A stretch of DNA of 64,000 nucleotides from Runella salmonicolor (lineage in GTDB: Bacteria; Bacteroidota; Bacteroidia; Cytophagales; Spirosomataceae), in the NCBI RefSeq assembly GCF_024158025.1, contig NZ_JAMZEL010000004.1, forward strand, positions 124,001 to 188,000, written 5' to 3'. The notes beneath the pieces are model-generated. The model worked only from the letters and a program-made list of their open reading frames with translations, was not told where the DNA came from and made no database searches. A program made the translations under genes and the position numbers. Shown one piece after another: positions 17,610 to 27,359 of this stretch (the first letter of the stretch is position 1; each line of letters starts with the position of its first letter).

Positions 17610-17642
17610 CCAACGGAGCCGTGGTTTAGACGGCTCCGTTGG
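17610..17642. terminator. Bidirectional terminator hairpin
   Basis: A perfect 13-base stem (CCAACGGAGCCGT at 17610-17622 and ACGGCTCCGTTGG at 17630-17642) with a seven-base loop lies between two convergent stop codons. On the minus strand it is followed by a run of five T's; on the plus strand the T content is weak. Confidence 0.85.
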
Positions 17643-17648
17643 TAACAT

Positions 17649-20600
17649 TTATTGTTTACTGATTTTGAAAGTAGCCTTACGGTTGCCTATTTTTAGATTT
17701 AAGAAGTAGGTGCCTGCGGGCCAAGTCGTAGTGTTGATGGTTTCGTCATAAGAAGAAAGATTTTTTGCTTCTTTCTTTAGCAAAATACGCCCAGTATTAT
17801 CAACCACCTGCCACTGAATCTCGCTTGAGGTGGTGTCTGAAATCACGATATGAAGAAAATCGGTGGTTGGATTGGGATAAACCCGTAACTGAGCGACGCC
17901 CCAATTGTCAACGGCCGTAATGAGCGTGACGGTCACTCTGCCCGATGCTTTCCCTTCTCCACATGCATTGCCCACCGAGCGCAGCGTGTACACATCTGAT
18001 CCTTTGGGCTGAACGCTCCTCAAAAGCGGCGTACGGGTGGTGCTACCCGAAAGCGTGTCGGAGGAGCCGTAGCCAATGATATAACTCCATGGTGAACTGC
18101 CTTTAAAATCCAGTTGAAGGGTGATAGGCTCGCCCGTTAGAATGCTTAAAGAGTCTTTCTTTTGCGCTTCTACAAGGGTACCGCTGGGCAAGATTCGCAT
18201 CCCAAAAGGCACAGAAACAACTTCTTCTGTGGGAAGGGTGGTAGATGTACTTACGCGGATTTGGTAGGCCGTGCCCATGGAGAGCGTATCAGGCAATTTC
18301 GCTTTGATGACTCCGTTAAATGGAAAAACAGGATTGGTAACGGAAGTGGTTTCGAGCGTAATTGGGCGGTTGAAACGACCGTTTTTGTCGGATAAATAAG
18401 CCGTAAACTTGTACGTCGTTGCGGTTGGAATATCGGCTTTGAAGCCTATTGTTATCGAATCAGCAGGGCAGTAATTTGTTTTGTTTAAACCAGTTATTTG
18501 GACCGTAGCTTTTTTGACCACTGCGCGCACCTGACCCGCCACGCGACCCAATCCGCAACTATTTTTCATGGTTACGGTGTAGGTTAGGCTTGAGTCGGGG
18601 GTGGTACGAAACAAGTAGGTATTTTGGGCGGTTTGGTCTGTCAGGCCGTTTGAAAGGGTAAAACTCCACGGAGGAATGCCCGTAAATTTAAGTTGCATCG
18701 GAATACTCTCGCCCTTCCAGATTTCAGCGCTTTGCCGGTTGTCTTGGGTGGAAAAGGTAACTTTGGGCGCCAGTTGAATGGTATAAAAAGCCGCTTCCTT
18801 TGCCTCAAAAATGGAAGTTTGGGCAGGGACCACCGCAATCTGATAGTCACCTTGGAGCAATGAATCTGGCAAGGTAATTTTCATAGGGCTGGTTTGACCA
18901 GTGCCAATAACGGTTCTTTTTGGATAAAAGCTAGGACTTAAGGCTGATAAATAGGCCTCATAGACGGTGTTAGGAGCATTGTTTTTTACAGTGAAAGGAA
19001 TGTTGTAGCTATTGCCCGAACATAAAGTGGGATAGGCCAATTTATTGGTTTGTACTTCCATAACTGCCTTCGGAGCAGGGGCAGGTGTTGCGCCAGTTAG
19101 GCCTGAGAGTTCTGCATCCAACAGATAGGGTGTGTAGTTGCGCCCACCGCCACATGACCACAGCGGACGGGTTTTTAAAGCAATAATATTGACTCCTTCT
19201 TTAAAAAATTGAGTAGGTATGCTAAGGGTATTTTTGGTGAAAATAGGTCCAGATAGGGCGAGAAGGGTATCCACTTTCACGCCATTGATATAAATACCCA
19301 CGGCCGCGTCTTGGAAGCGGGAAATCTGTAGTTGAAAGCCCGTAAAGTTGTTTTTTTGTGATAAGGTAAAGATTTTTTTGAAATATGCGTTTCCGCCAAT
19401 CTCAAGGTCTCTGATGAGGGTTCCATCTTTCAATCCGTTGGTATTCCAAGCCGTATAATCTACAAAAGGTGCCTGACCGTACCAATCATTGTCACGTTGG
19501 GGATTCCAGACTGTATCCTTGCTCCAAGCGGCAAAATTGCTCCATTCGGGAGCGTAATAAGGGCCACTGCCACCAACACAAGAATGTAATTCCACGTGCG
19601 AAAACCACGTGCTTGCAAAAGGCATCAGGCGCTTTACGCTGGGGTCTTTGATGATGCTAAACGAGTCGGCAACGACGAAGGTATTGCTACCTTCGGGTTC
19701 TTTGATGAACTTAACATCTAGGCGATTGTCATTGAAAAGTAATTCGACGGAGCCGCCAGTTACGTGGTAAAAATCATTGCTCGACGCAAGCACATCCAAT
19801 GGAAGCTTGGAAGTACTTGGGGAGTTGACCAGATGTGCTTTGGAAGGTCCGTATCCACCGTCGTCTAAAGTGGAGCTGTAAAAACCTCTACCTGCCGAAC
19901 CCGTCAAAATGTAAGAATAAGCCGTTTCGGCACTTGTTTTTACGTATGGCGTTGTGCGGCCCAAGTTACCGTTTTGGCTAAAATCGGTTTTACGGGTAGT
20001 GCCGCTTTTTCTAACCATACCCGCCCGTAAGTACGCGTGGCTATGAGAAACCACAATAGCATCTACGTGGTAGGCAGGCTCTTCCAGAATAGGCAGCAGG
20101 CGCTCTCTCACTCTTTTCAAGTCAGATTCGTCTTCTAAATGCCCGATGGTAGAAAAAGGAGGAATGTGAAAGGTGACCACGGTCCAACGTTTGGTGTTGT
20201 TAGCCAAATCATTCTTAAGCCACTGTATTTGAGGTATTTGATTCACGTCGCCCTCGTTAGGGTCTCGTGTAATGGAGAGGTCGCCCCATATTTGTTTGTA
20301 TTCTGTCTGCTCGTTGGGGTCTACCCATAGGCTATGCCCTTCAATAAGATATGGATTCAAAACCACAAAGTGAACATCCCCCTGATTGAAAGAATAATAC
20401 CCTTTTTCAACCCCCAATGTAGGGCGAGGATACGAAAAGGCCGAAAAACTTGCCGCCGTTTGTTTGTGGTAGGCTTTTTGGATTTTAATGGTTTCCCCGT
20501 TGTACATAAAGGCGTTGTCAGGATCATAGTCGTGATTGCCTAATACTGTCCAAAAGGGGATTTTGGACAAAAGAGGCTTGTCGGTGGGGCGGTTATAAAA

Positions 20601-23357
20601 CCTAAAGAAAGTCGTATCCAAAGCCTGTTGTAGCCCTTCAAAAGGCTGTGTGTTGGAATTGTCACCCAAAAATAGGATTCCGTCTATGTTGGGATTCCCT
20701 TTTGATTTGAGGTAATTCAAGTACGCATCGCGGACGCGATAGGGGCGTTGGTTTTGGGCTTTTGCCGCTCCCGCATCTCCCAAAAGCCAATAACGCAGGG
20801 TAGTGGATGTGCTGGATAATGTCTGAAACTGATTGATTTCGGGATTGTTCTGTAACACAACGGGATTTTCGGGGTCGCCGTAGCCCACCGAATAGTAGTA
20901 TTTGGTACCGCTTGCCAACCCTTCTAACTTGACAATCTGGACTGTGTCGAGGGTATAATCCTGCGCTGTTAGGTTTAAATTGGCGGGGTCGGTTCCGTAG
21001 CGTACAATGCCGTTAATGGCTTCGGTGGTGTACCAACGGATGGTCATGGTGTTAGGGCCCGGTAGTTGTAAATAGGGCTGGCGAGTGAGACCTAGCGGAA
21101 TCGTTTCTAGCTGAAAATCAAACAATAAATCGCTGCTCGTCGGGCTGTTTTGATAGACCACTACGGCCACCTGATTGACTTGGGTGGTTGAAAGATTATT
21201 GAGGCGCAGGAGGGTGTCGGTCAGGACCTCGGTGCCGTTGGGATAGTTTATATACCCATCTCCGTCGGTGTCTGTCGCGTTTTTCTGATAGACGGGTTTG
21301 CCATTAACAAAAACAGCAATGCCATCATCAAACCAGAGTTTTAGGCGAAAATTGGCCGTTGTTTTACCAGAGGCAAATTGTTTACGGAAATAATATTGTT
21401 TGTGTTGAGCGCCCGTAGGGCCTGGCAAAAGCAGCGTTACTGGTTTGTAATCTACGTTGGCCCAGCGATTGTTGCGGTCAAAGCCCAGCGGTGCGCTTCC
21501 CGTTTTCCAATTAGCGTCGTTGTAAGTGTTCGTCTGCCAATCGGTGCTGTTCAAAAGCGTCCCATTGTCCAAATAGGCCCATGAAGTGCCTCGGCTGATC
21601 ACTTTTGTGCTGCTTTCGACCGTGATACACGCTTGATTATCGGCGTCGTTGGACTCTCGTGCGTATTGATAATAGATAGAGCTGCATACCTGAAACTTGC
21701 CATCGGGCTGTTGGGCCGCGTCCAATTGCGCATAAAATTGAAGCGTCGCAGTCGTTTTAGGAACAACATACGGAATGTACCAATCGAGGGTGTCGTTCGA
21801 CACCGTCAGGTCTCCCAAGACAACGCTGTCGGATTTACGTCGGTAAAACTTCATGCCTTTGGGAAGCGGCGTACGTACTTTTATACGGGTTGCGCCGTAG
21901 TTGCTTTGCTCGCTGACGGTTATCATGAGGAGTTGCAGGTTTTGCTCTCCATACGTAACGGCTTCCGTTTTGACAGCTGCTTTTAAATCGACGGAAGGCA
22001 CCCAAATTTTATTCATGTCGTTGAGGTGGCTCATTACGAGATTTTTAATGGGTGTATAGCCCTCGAAGGTATATTGACGTTTGATTCCAAGCCCTCCAAA
22101 CATCCATAAACTGCCAAGCGAATCTTCCCAAACGGCAGCAATGCTTCGGGCGCTGGGGGCATTGTCTTCGTCGGGGTCGGTGCGGCTTATTTCACCATCA
22201 GAATTTACTTCGTTACTTCCTGAGCGCCAAGACCATTCCTGTGTTTTGGGATTGTAGTACCAAGTATCGTTGAGCAGACTACCTCGCTCCGTTGCGCCAC
22301 CAAACATCACCAAATAGTCGTCTTTATTTACCCACCCAGCGGCGCTCTCGCGCGCCCTTGGGATGTTGTTGACAGATGGAACCCTCAGTGTGCCATACGT
22401 ACCTTTGTGATTATAAGATTGCGTTCCGCTCATCCACACCCAGCGGTTAGTGGCGAAATTGTATTTCCAGAGGTCGTTCAGGTAAAAACTATCATCGTCG
22501 TCGTTGTAATGCTGGCCACCAAAAATCCAGAAATCACCATTGGCATCCGTAAATCCCGTGGTGCGGGTGCGGCTGTCGGGTAGGTTAAGCGGAGATTCAA
22601 CGCCTTTTTGTCCATAGCTACCCGCAGTTTTTGGGGTATTATTGCCTTTTATCCACGACCATACGTTTGCTTGGACGTCATATTTCCAAAGGTCATTGCC
22701 TTCGTTGCCACTAAACAGCCACAGGTTGCCGATTTTATCCTTAAAACCCGTACCGAAGTAACGCCCGCCGGGGGTGTTTTGGCTCGCGGGTACTCCCAAC
22801 GTACCATAAATAGCTTTGTTGGCGCTTTGCACAGTTTGATTGGAGCCATGCATCCAAGTCCAGGTTTTAGCGGTGGGATTATATTTCCATAAGTCGTTAC
22901 CAATGATCATGGAGGTAGCAAAATCGTCGGCTAAAGGGCGGCTACCGCCATAGAGCCAAAGATTGCCGTCGTTGTCGGCCCACATGGTATGCCCAACTCG
23001 GCCGCCAGGAGAATTTTCGGTGGAGGCAACTCCCTTGGTGCCGTGGTTGGCGGCTCTGTTGGGCAGATTGGAGCCCCCCTCCCACGTCCACTGATAGGTA
23101 CTGACATCAAATCGCCATAAATCATCAAAGTTATTCCCGCCAGTTCCTCCGCCGTAGAGCCATAGATTGCCGTTTTTATCGGTACATGAGGCGGCACCGA
23201 TTCGTTTCCCGGGCGAATTTTCGGCGCTCGGGATGCCTTTTATCCCGTAAATACCCTGCCCATCGGTGGCGGTGGTCAACACCCATTGTTGCGCCCACGT
23301 AAGGGTAGTAATGAAAACTCCGATGCTTAGGCCGACCCATTTTGTAAATAAACGCAT
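17649..23357 (-). CDS. Giant T9SS-secreted Kelch-repeat / purple acid phosphatase-like protein
   Basis: This 1,902-residue secreted protein has an unusual domain chain. I start at ATG 23357 (MRLFTKWVGL), which gives a clean signal ending TLTWAQ; the ATG at 23408 adds 17 residues. In order come about six Kelch-like repeats (roughly 25-455, recurring GNLWLYGG and NDLWKY), a DUF11-like sandwich (456-583), a galactose-binding-like domain (584-757, WFDDGIAVFVNGK), a purple-acid-phosphatase N-terminal fibronectin domain (758-850) and a metallophosphoesterase. The metal motifs are LLGDAG, FLGDNSN, LGNHDYD, FHIPPF and VSHSHAYLR. A second galactose-binding-like domain, two pairs of Ig-like modules and a type A T9SS sorting domain (VYPNPTTDFLHI) follow. 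The last motif has Ser for the usual Gly before HxH. Substrate is unknown. Confidence 0.9.
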   Translation of the reverse strand: MRLFTKWVGLSIGVFITTLTWAQQWVLTTATDGQGIYGIKGIPSAENSPGKRIGAASCTDKNGNLWLYGGGTGGNNFDDLWRFDVSTYQWTWEGGSNLPNRAANHGTKGVASTENSPGGRVGHTMWADNDGNLWLYGGSRPLADDFATSMIIGNDLWKYNPTAKTWTWMHGSNQTVQSANKAIYGTLGVPASQNTPGGRYFGTGFKDKIGNLWLFSGNEGNDLWKYDVQANVWSWIKGNNTPKTAGSYGQKGVESPLNLPDSRTRTTGFTDANGDFWIFGGQHYNDDDDSFYLNDLWKYNFATNRWVWMSGTQSYNHKGTYGTLRVPSVNNIPRARESAAGWVNKDDYLVMFGGATERGSLLNDTWYYNPKTQEWSWRSGSNEVNSDGEISRTDPDEDNAPSARSIAAVWEDSLGSLWMFGGLGIKRQYTFEGYTPIKNLVMSHLNDMNKIWVPSVDLKAAVKTEAVTYGEQNLQLLMITVSEQSNYGATRIKVRTPLPKGMKFYRRKSDSVVLGDLTVSNDTLDWYIPYVVPKTTATLQFYAQLDAAQQPDGKFQVCSSIYYQYARESNDADNQACITVESSTKVISRGTSWAYLDNGTLLNSTDWQTNTYNDANWKTGSAPLGFDRNNRWANVDYKPVTLLLPGPTGAQHKQYYFRKQFASGKTTANFRLKLWFDDGIAVFVNGKPVYQKNATDTDGDGYINYPNGTEVLTDTLLRLNNLSTTQVNQVAVVVYQNSPTSSDLLFDFQLETIPLGLTRQPYLQLPGPNTMTIRWYTTEAINGIVRYGTDPANLNLTAQDYTLDTVQIVKLEGLASGTKYYYSVGYGDPENPVVLQNNPEINQFQTLSSTSTTLRYWLLGDAGAAKAQNQRPYRVRDAYLNYLKSKGNPNIDGILFLGDNSNTQPFEGLQQALDTTFFRFYNRPTDKPLLSKIPFWTVLGNHDYDPDNAFMYNGETIKIQKAYHKQTAASFSAFSYPRPTLGVEKGYYSFNQGDVHFVVLNPYLIEGHSLWVDPNEQTEYKQIWGDLSITRDPNEGDVNQIPQIQWLKNDLANNTKRWTVVTFHIPPFSTIGHLEDESDLKRVRERLLPILEEPAYHVDAIVVSHSHAYLRAGMVRKSGTTRKTDFSQNGNLGRTTPYVKTSAETAYSYILTGSAGRGFYSSTLDDGGYGPSKAHLVNSPSTSKLPLDVLASSNDFYHVTGGSVELLFNDNRLDVKFIKEPEGSNTFVVADSFSIIKDPSVKRLMPFASTWFSHVELHSCVGGSGPYYAPEWSNFAAWSKDTVWNPQRDNDWYGQAPFVDYTAWNTNGLKDGTLIRDLEIGGNAYFKKIFTLSQKNNFTGFQLQISRFQDAAVGIYINGVKVDTLLALSGPIFTKNTLSIPTQFFKEGVNIIALKTRPLWSCGGGRNYTPYLLDAELSGLTGATPAPAPKAVMEVQTNKLAYPTLCSGNSYNIPFTVKNNAPNTVYEAYLSALSPSFYPKRTVIGTGQTSPMKITLPDSLLQGDYQIAVVPAQTSIFEAKEAAFYTIQLAPKVTFSTQDNRQSAEIWKGESIPMQLKFTGIPPWSFTLSNGLTDQTAQNTYLFRTTPDSSLTYTVTMKNSCGLGRVAGQVRAVVKKATVQITGLNKTNYCPADSITIGFKADIPTATTYKFTAYLSDKNGRFNRPITLETTSVTNPVFPFNGVIKAKLPDTLSMGTAYQIRVSTSTTLPTEEVVSVPFGMRILPSGTLVEAQKKDSLSILTGEPITLQLDFKGSSPWSYIIGYGSSDTLSGSTTRTPLLRSVQPKGSDVYTLRSVGNACGEGKASGRVTVTLITAVDNWGVAQLRVYPNPTTDFLHIVISDTTSSEIQWQVVDNTGRILLKKEAKNLSSYDETINTTTWPAGTYFLNLKIGNRKATFKISKQ

Positions 23358-23833
23358 GTGCTGTTGTCTGATTTGGAGTAGATAAAGAATGAAAATGATA
23401 AACCGCATAACTAGTTACGCAGGTAATGAACGCAAGCGTCGCTAGATAGCCTTGGTTTCGTTTGAAACTTAGCCTGTATTTGGTTGGGCTGCAATGATGG
23501 TAGTGGGCCTATATAGATGATTAAAATCAGCTTGGGAATAATTGCCTGCGATTTTAATGGTTGAGGAGTAGCACTGATTTTTTGGATAAGCCCCAAAAGA
23601 GGCGCTTTAAGGCGGCAAAAAGCCCGTAACTGAGATTGTTTTCGACGATTAGGCAGGAATTGAGAAATGTTTGTAAAACCGGATTAAGTTAAAAAATTCA
23701 TAACTTTGCACTCCGTTTTCAGAAATTTGTCAATAGAAGTCGTTAATGGTTAATGGTTGAACAAGAAGGATGGCCAAAAAATGGTCCCGTAACGTTTAAC
23801 AAATGACGATTAACGGCATTTTTATAATCAAAA
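23358..23833. other. Intergenic region upstream of ileS and the Kelch-phosphatase gene
   Basis: About 475 bases lie between these divergent genes. The only signal I trust is the TAACTTTG box at 23701-23708. A weak inverted pair (CGTTAAT near 23740 and ATTAACG near 23809) lies in the likely ileS leader. No T-box-like or other riboswitch is recognisable, and no coding frame is convincing. Confidence 0.6.
23701..23708 (+). promoter_or_regulatory. -7 promoter element (TAACTTTG) upstream of ileS
   Basis: TAACTTTG matches the Bacteroidota -7 consensus TAnnTTTG exactly. A TTTG at 23670-23673 is 27 bases upstream, longer than the usual spacing, so the -33 partner is unclear. Transcription would begin about 115 bases before the ileS ATG. 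Confidence 0.6.
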
Positions 23834-26800
23834 ATGCCGATGAACTATAAAGAGTATAAGGGGTTGGACTACGCACAGTTGGGCAAAGACATCCTTGAGT
23901 TTTGGAAAGAAAATCGAATCTTCGAAAAGTCTGTTGAGGTACGTGAAGGCGCACCTTCGTTTACGTTTTATGAAGGCCCTCCGTCGGCCAATGGTACTCC
24001 GGGTATTCACCACGTAATGGCGCGTACCATTAAGGATATGTTTTGCCGGTACAAAACCCTGCGCGGCTATCAGGTAAAGCGCAAAGGGGGCTGGGATACG
24101 CACGGTTTGCCCATTGAGCTGCAGGTAGAAAAAGAGTTGGGCATCAAGAAAGACGACATCGGCATCAAAATCAGCATTGAGGATTACAATAAAAAATGCC
24201 GTGAGGCGGTCATGCGTTTTACTGACCGCTGGCTGACCATGACCGAGAAAATGGGGTATTGGGTGGACATGGAAGACCCGTACGTCACCTACAAAAATGA
24301 CTACATCGAGAGCCTCTGGTGGTTGCTGAAACAGCTTTACGAAAAAGGATTGCTGTATAAAGGCTACACGATTCAGCCGTATTCGCCTGCGGCGGGGACC
24401 GGACTCAGCTCGCACGAGTTGAACATGCCAGGCACCTATAAAGACGTAAAAGACACGACCATTGTCGCGCAGTTTAAGATAAAACTCACGGGTAAATCAG
24501 GCTATTTGTTTGATGCTGCCGACAGCGACAATATCTACATTCTGGCGTGGACGACTACCCCGTGGACCCTTCCCGCCAACTCGGCGCTGACCGTTGGGAA
24601 AGACATTGATTATGTGTTGATTACAACTTTTAATCAATACACACACCTTCCTATCAACGTCATTTTGGCGAAAGATTTGGTGGGAAAATATTTTTCTGAA
24701 AAAGGAAAAGATGCCAAGTTGGGAGCCTACAAAGAAGGCGATAAGGTGATTCCGTGGTCGATTGTAATGGAGTTTAAAGGCCAGCATTTGGAAGGGATTC
24801 AGTACGAGCAATTGCTCCCGTACGTGCAACCACTGGAAGATGCCGATAAAGCTTTCCGCGTTATTTTAGGCGATTTTGTGACCACCGAAGACGGAACAGG
24901 CGTGGTGCATACCGCCCCAACCTTCGGAGCGGATGACTTTAGAGTGGCCAAAGCCAATGGCGTACCGGGCATTATGGTACGCGATGAAAATGGCAAAGAA
25001 GTGCCGATTGTGGACAAGCAGGGGCGTTTTGTACCCGAAATCGGTGAGTTTGGCGGACGATTTGTAAAAGAGCAATACTACTCGGCAGAAGAGCAGGAAG
25101 ACCCTGACTTTAAGCCGACTGACGTGTTGATTGCGATAAAATTAAAAGAAGAAAACCGGGCGTTTAAAGTCGAAAAATACGAGCACCCGTACCCACACTG
25201 CTGGCGTACGGATAAGCCCGTGTTGTACTATCCAATGGATAGCTGGTTTATCAGAACAACCGCGCTGAAAGACCGTTTGGTGGCGTTGAATAATACCATC
25301 AACTGGAATCCAGAGAGTACGGGGACGGGACGCTTTGGCAATTGGCTCGAAAATTTGGTAGACTGGAACCTCAGCCGTAGTCGCTATTGGGGTACTCCTT
25401 TGCCGATTTGGCGCAATGAGGAAGGTGATGAAAAGTGCATTGGCTCCGTAGAAGAGTTGACCGTTGAGCTTGAAAAAGCCTTGGCAAGTGGTGTTTTGAC
25501 GGATGAGCAACGGGCTAAAAATGAGTCATTCCTTCAGTCAAAAGGAACCGAAGCCTTTGATTTACACCGTCCTTACGTGGATGAAATCTTTTTGGTGTCG
25601 GATGCTGGCAAAGTAATGACCCGCGAAACCGACCTCATCGATGTATGGTTTGATTCGGGTGCGATGCCTTACGCGCAGTTCCACTTTCCGTTTGAGAACT
25701 TGGATAAATACCCCCAAAGTATGGGTGGTACGGCGGCCAATGAGTCGCTTACTTCGTATCCCGCCGATTTTATCAGCGAAGGTGTTGACCAAACGCGTGG
25801 CTGGTTCTTTACGCTACACGCCATCGCGGGGCTTTTGTTTGATTCGGTTGCTTTCAAAAACGTCGTTTCTACGGGCTTGGTATTGGATAAAAACGGTAAC
25901 AAAATGTCGAAACGCCTCGGCAATGGTATTGACCCGTTTGAGACCATCGATAAATACGGTCCCGACGCGCCACGCTGGTACATGATTACCAACGCAGAGC
26001 CGTGGGACAACCTCAAGTTCAACATCGACGGAGTGGTAGAAGTGCAGCGTAAATTTTTTGGTACGTTGTTCAACACCTACAACTTCTTTGCGCTTTACGC
26101 CAACTTAGACGGTTATAAGATTGAGCAGTTTAACCGCGTGCCGAAAGAGCAATTGTCGGAGCTTGACCGCTGGATTATTTCAAAAGTGTTTAGTTTGGTG
26201 AAAGACGTCACCGAGCAGTTTGATAATTATAACCCCACAAAAGCAGGGCGTTTGATTCAGGATTTTGTGTGCGATGATTTGTCAAACTGGTACGTGCGTT
26301 TGTGCCGCCGGCGGTTCTGGCAGGGCGAAATGACGACCGACAAGCGGGCCGCCTATGAAACACTACAACACTGTTTGGCGGCGGTGGCGCAGTTGATGTC
26401 GCCAATTGCACCGTTTTTTGGCGAATGGCTGTATCGGAATCTCACGGACCATGTTCGCGAAGAATCCATTGAGAAAAATACACCATTCAAGCACGAATCG
26501 GTACATTTCACGGATTGGCATACTTACGATGAATATTGGGTAGACAAGGATTTGGAAGCGTCGATGCAGTTGGCGCAGGATATTTGCTCGTTGGTGCACT
26601 CGTTGCGCAAAGGCAACAAAATCAAGGTGCGTCAGCCGCTGTCGAAAGTATTGATTCCGGTATTGAGTGAAAAAATACGGGAACAGATTGAGCACGTTAC
26701 GCCCATCATTATGTCGGAAGTAAACGTGAAAGCCGTTGAGTTTGTGAGCGATGACAGCGGAATTTTGAAGAAAAAAATCAAACCTAACTTCAAAGCATTA

Positions 26801-27286
26801 GGGCCTAAATACGGTCCCAAAATGAAGGAAGTCGCGGCCATCATCAACGGACTGAGCGCCGCCGATATTTCGGTGATTGAAAAAGAAGGCGTACTTGTGT
26901 CAGGAGATTTTTCACTGCTCCGCGACGACGTCGAAATCATTGCCGAAGACGTACCAGGCTGGCTGGTGGCAAGTCAGGGAAGCCTGACAGTGGCGCTTGA
27001 TGTGACCATCACGGAAGAGCTGCGCCGCGAAGGTCTGGCCCGCGACGTGGTCAATCGTATTCAAAATCTACGCAAAGACAGCGGTTTTGAAGTGACCGAT
27101 AAAATCAAAATTACGGTGCAAGACAACAGTCCCGAATTGGCCGAAGCCGTGACGTCCAACAAAGATTACATTTGCCAGGAAGTACAGGCGGTTTCGTTGG
27201 ATTTGGTCGCTGATTTGAACGGCTCCGCCACCGAGATAGAAATCGACGAATTTTTATTGAAGGTAAAAATTGAAGTGGCCAATTAA
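23834..27286 (+). CDS. ileS: Isoleucyl-tRNA synthetase with altered GXHH signature motif
   Basis: This class I synthetase charges tRNA-Ile with isoleucine in the cytoplasm. At 1,150 residues it is of the long, eukaryote-like (IleRS2-type) form without the C-terminal zinc cysteines of the E. coli enzyme. The catalytic domain has GPPSANGTPGIHH, where the HIGH signature aligns as G57-I-H59-H60, and the KMSKR loop at residues 690-694 (KMSKRLGNG). Between them lies the CP1 editing domain (TTPWTLPANSAL, TAPTFGADDF). The anticodon-binding domain follows (SELDRWIISK), with a long C-terminal region. The first His of HxGH is replaced by Gly and the Gly by His, the swap reported for naturally mupirocin-hyper-resistant IleRS2 enzymes. 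Otherwise it looks intact and it is probably the only IleRS gene visible here. Confidence 0.97.
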   Translation: MPMNYKEYKGLDYAQLGKDILEFWKENRIFEKSVEVREGAPSFTFYEGPPSANGTPGIHHVMARTIKDMFCRYKTLRGYQVKRKGGWDTHGLPIELQVEKELGIKKDDIGIKISIEDYNKKCREAVMRFTDRWLTMTEKMGYWVDMEDPYVTYKNDYIESLWWLLKQLYEKGLLYKGYTIQPYSPAAGTGLSSHELNMPGTYKDVKDTTIVAQFKIKLTGKSGYLFDAADSDNIYILAWTTTPWTLPANSALTVGKDIDYVLITTFNQYTHLPINVILAKDLVGKYFSEKGKDAKLGAYKEGDKVIPWSIVMEFKGQHLEGIQYEQLLPYVQPLEDADKAFRVILGDFVTTEDGTGVVHTAPTFGADDFRVAKANGVPGIMVRDENGKEVPIVDKQGRFVPEIGEFGGRFVKEQYYSAEEQEDPDFKPTDVLIAIKLKEENRAFKVEKYEHPYPHCWRTDKPVLYYPMDSWFIRTTALKDRLVALNNTINWNPESTGTGRFGNWLENLVDWNLSRSRYWGTPLPIWRNEEGDEKCIGSVEELTVELEKALASGVLTDEQRAKNESFLQSKGTEAFDLHRPYVDEIFLVSDAGKVMTRETDLIDVWFDSGAMPYAQFHFPFENLDKYPQSMGGTAANESLTSYPADFISEGVDQTRGWFFTLHAIAGLLFDSVAFKNVVSTGLVLDKNGNKMSKRLGNGIDPFETIDKYGPDAPRWYMITNAEPWDNLKFNIDGVVEVQRKFFGTLFNTYNFFALYANLDGYKIEQFNRVPKEQLSELDRWIISKVFSLVKDVTEQFDNYNPTKAGRLIQDFVCDDLSNWYVRLCRRRFWQGEMTTDKRAAYETLQHCLAAVAQLMSPIAPFFGEWLYRNLTDHVREESIEKNTPFKHESVHFTDWHTYDEYWVDKDLEASMQLAQDICSLVHSLRKGNKIKVRQPLSKVLIPVLSEKIREQIEHVTPIIMSEVNVKAVEFVSDDSGILKKKIKPNFKALGPKYGPKMKEVAAIINGLSAADISVIEKEGVLVSGDFSLLRDDVEIIAEDVPGWLVASQGSLTVALDVTITEELRREGLARDVVNRIQNLRKDSGFEVTDKIKITVQDNSPELAEAVTSNKDYICQEVQAVSLDLVADLNGSATEIEIDEFLLKVKIEVAN

Positions 27287-27308
27287 GCGGCCCAAAATAC
27301 AACAATCA

Positions 27309-27355
27309 GGGGATGATTTGACGGCGTTGACAGTCGGTTAAATCATCCCTTTTTT
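27309..27355 (+). terminator. Terminator downstream of ileS
   Basis: GGGATGATTT at 27310-27319 pairs with AAATCATCCC at 27340-27349 (10 bases, 20-base loop), followed by TTTTTTG. It lies 23 bases after the ileS stop and just before the convergent response-regulator stop. Confidence 0.85.
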
Positions 27356-27359
27356 GTAT

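Noticed and set aside
18162..18395. 77-codon frame antisense within the Kelch-phosphatase gene
   Set aside because: It is a shadow of the Ig-module coding strand, with no start context or similarity to known proteins.
23358..23833. T-box or other leader riboswitch upstream of ileS
   Set aside because: No T-box sequence or specifier stem-loop is recognisable, and such leaders are not expected in Bacteroidota.
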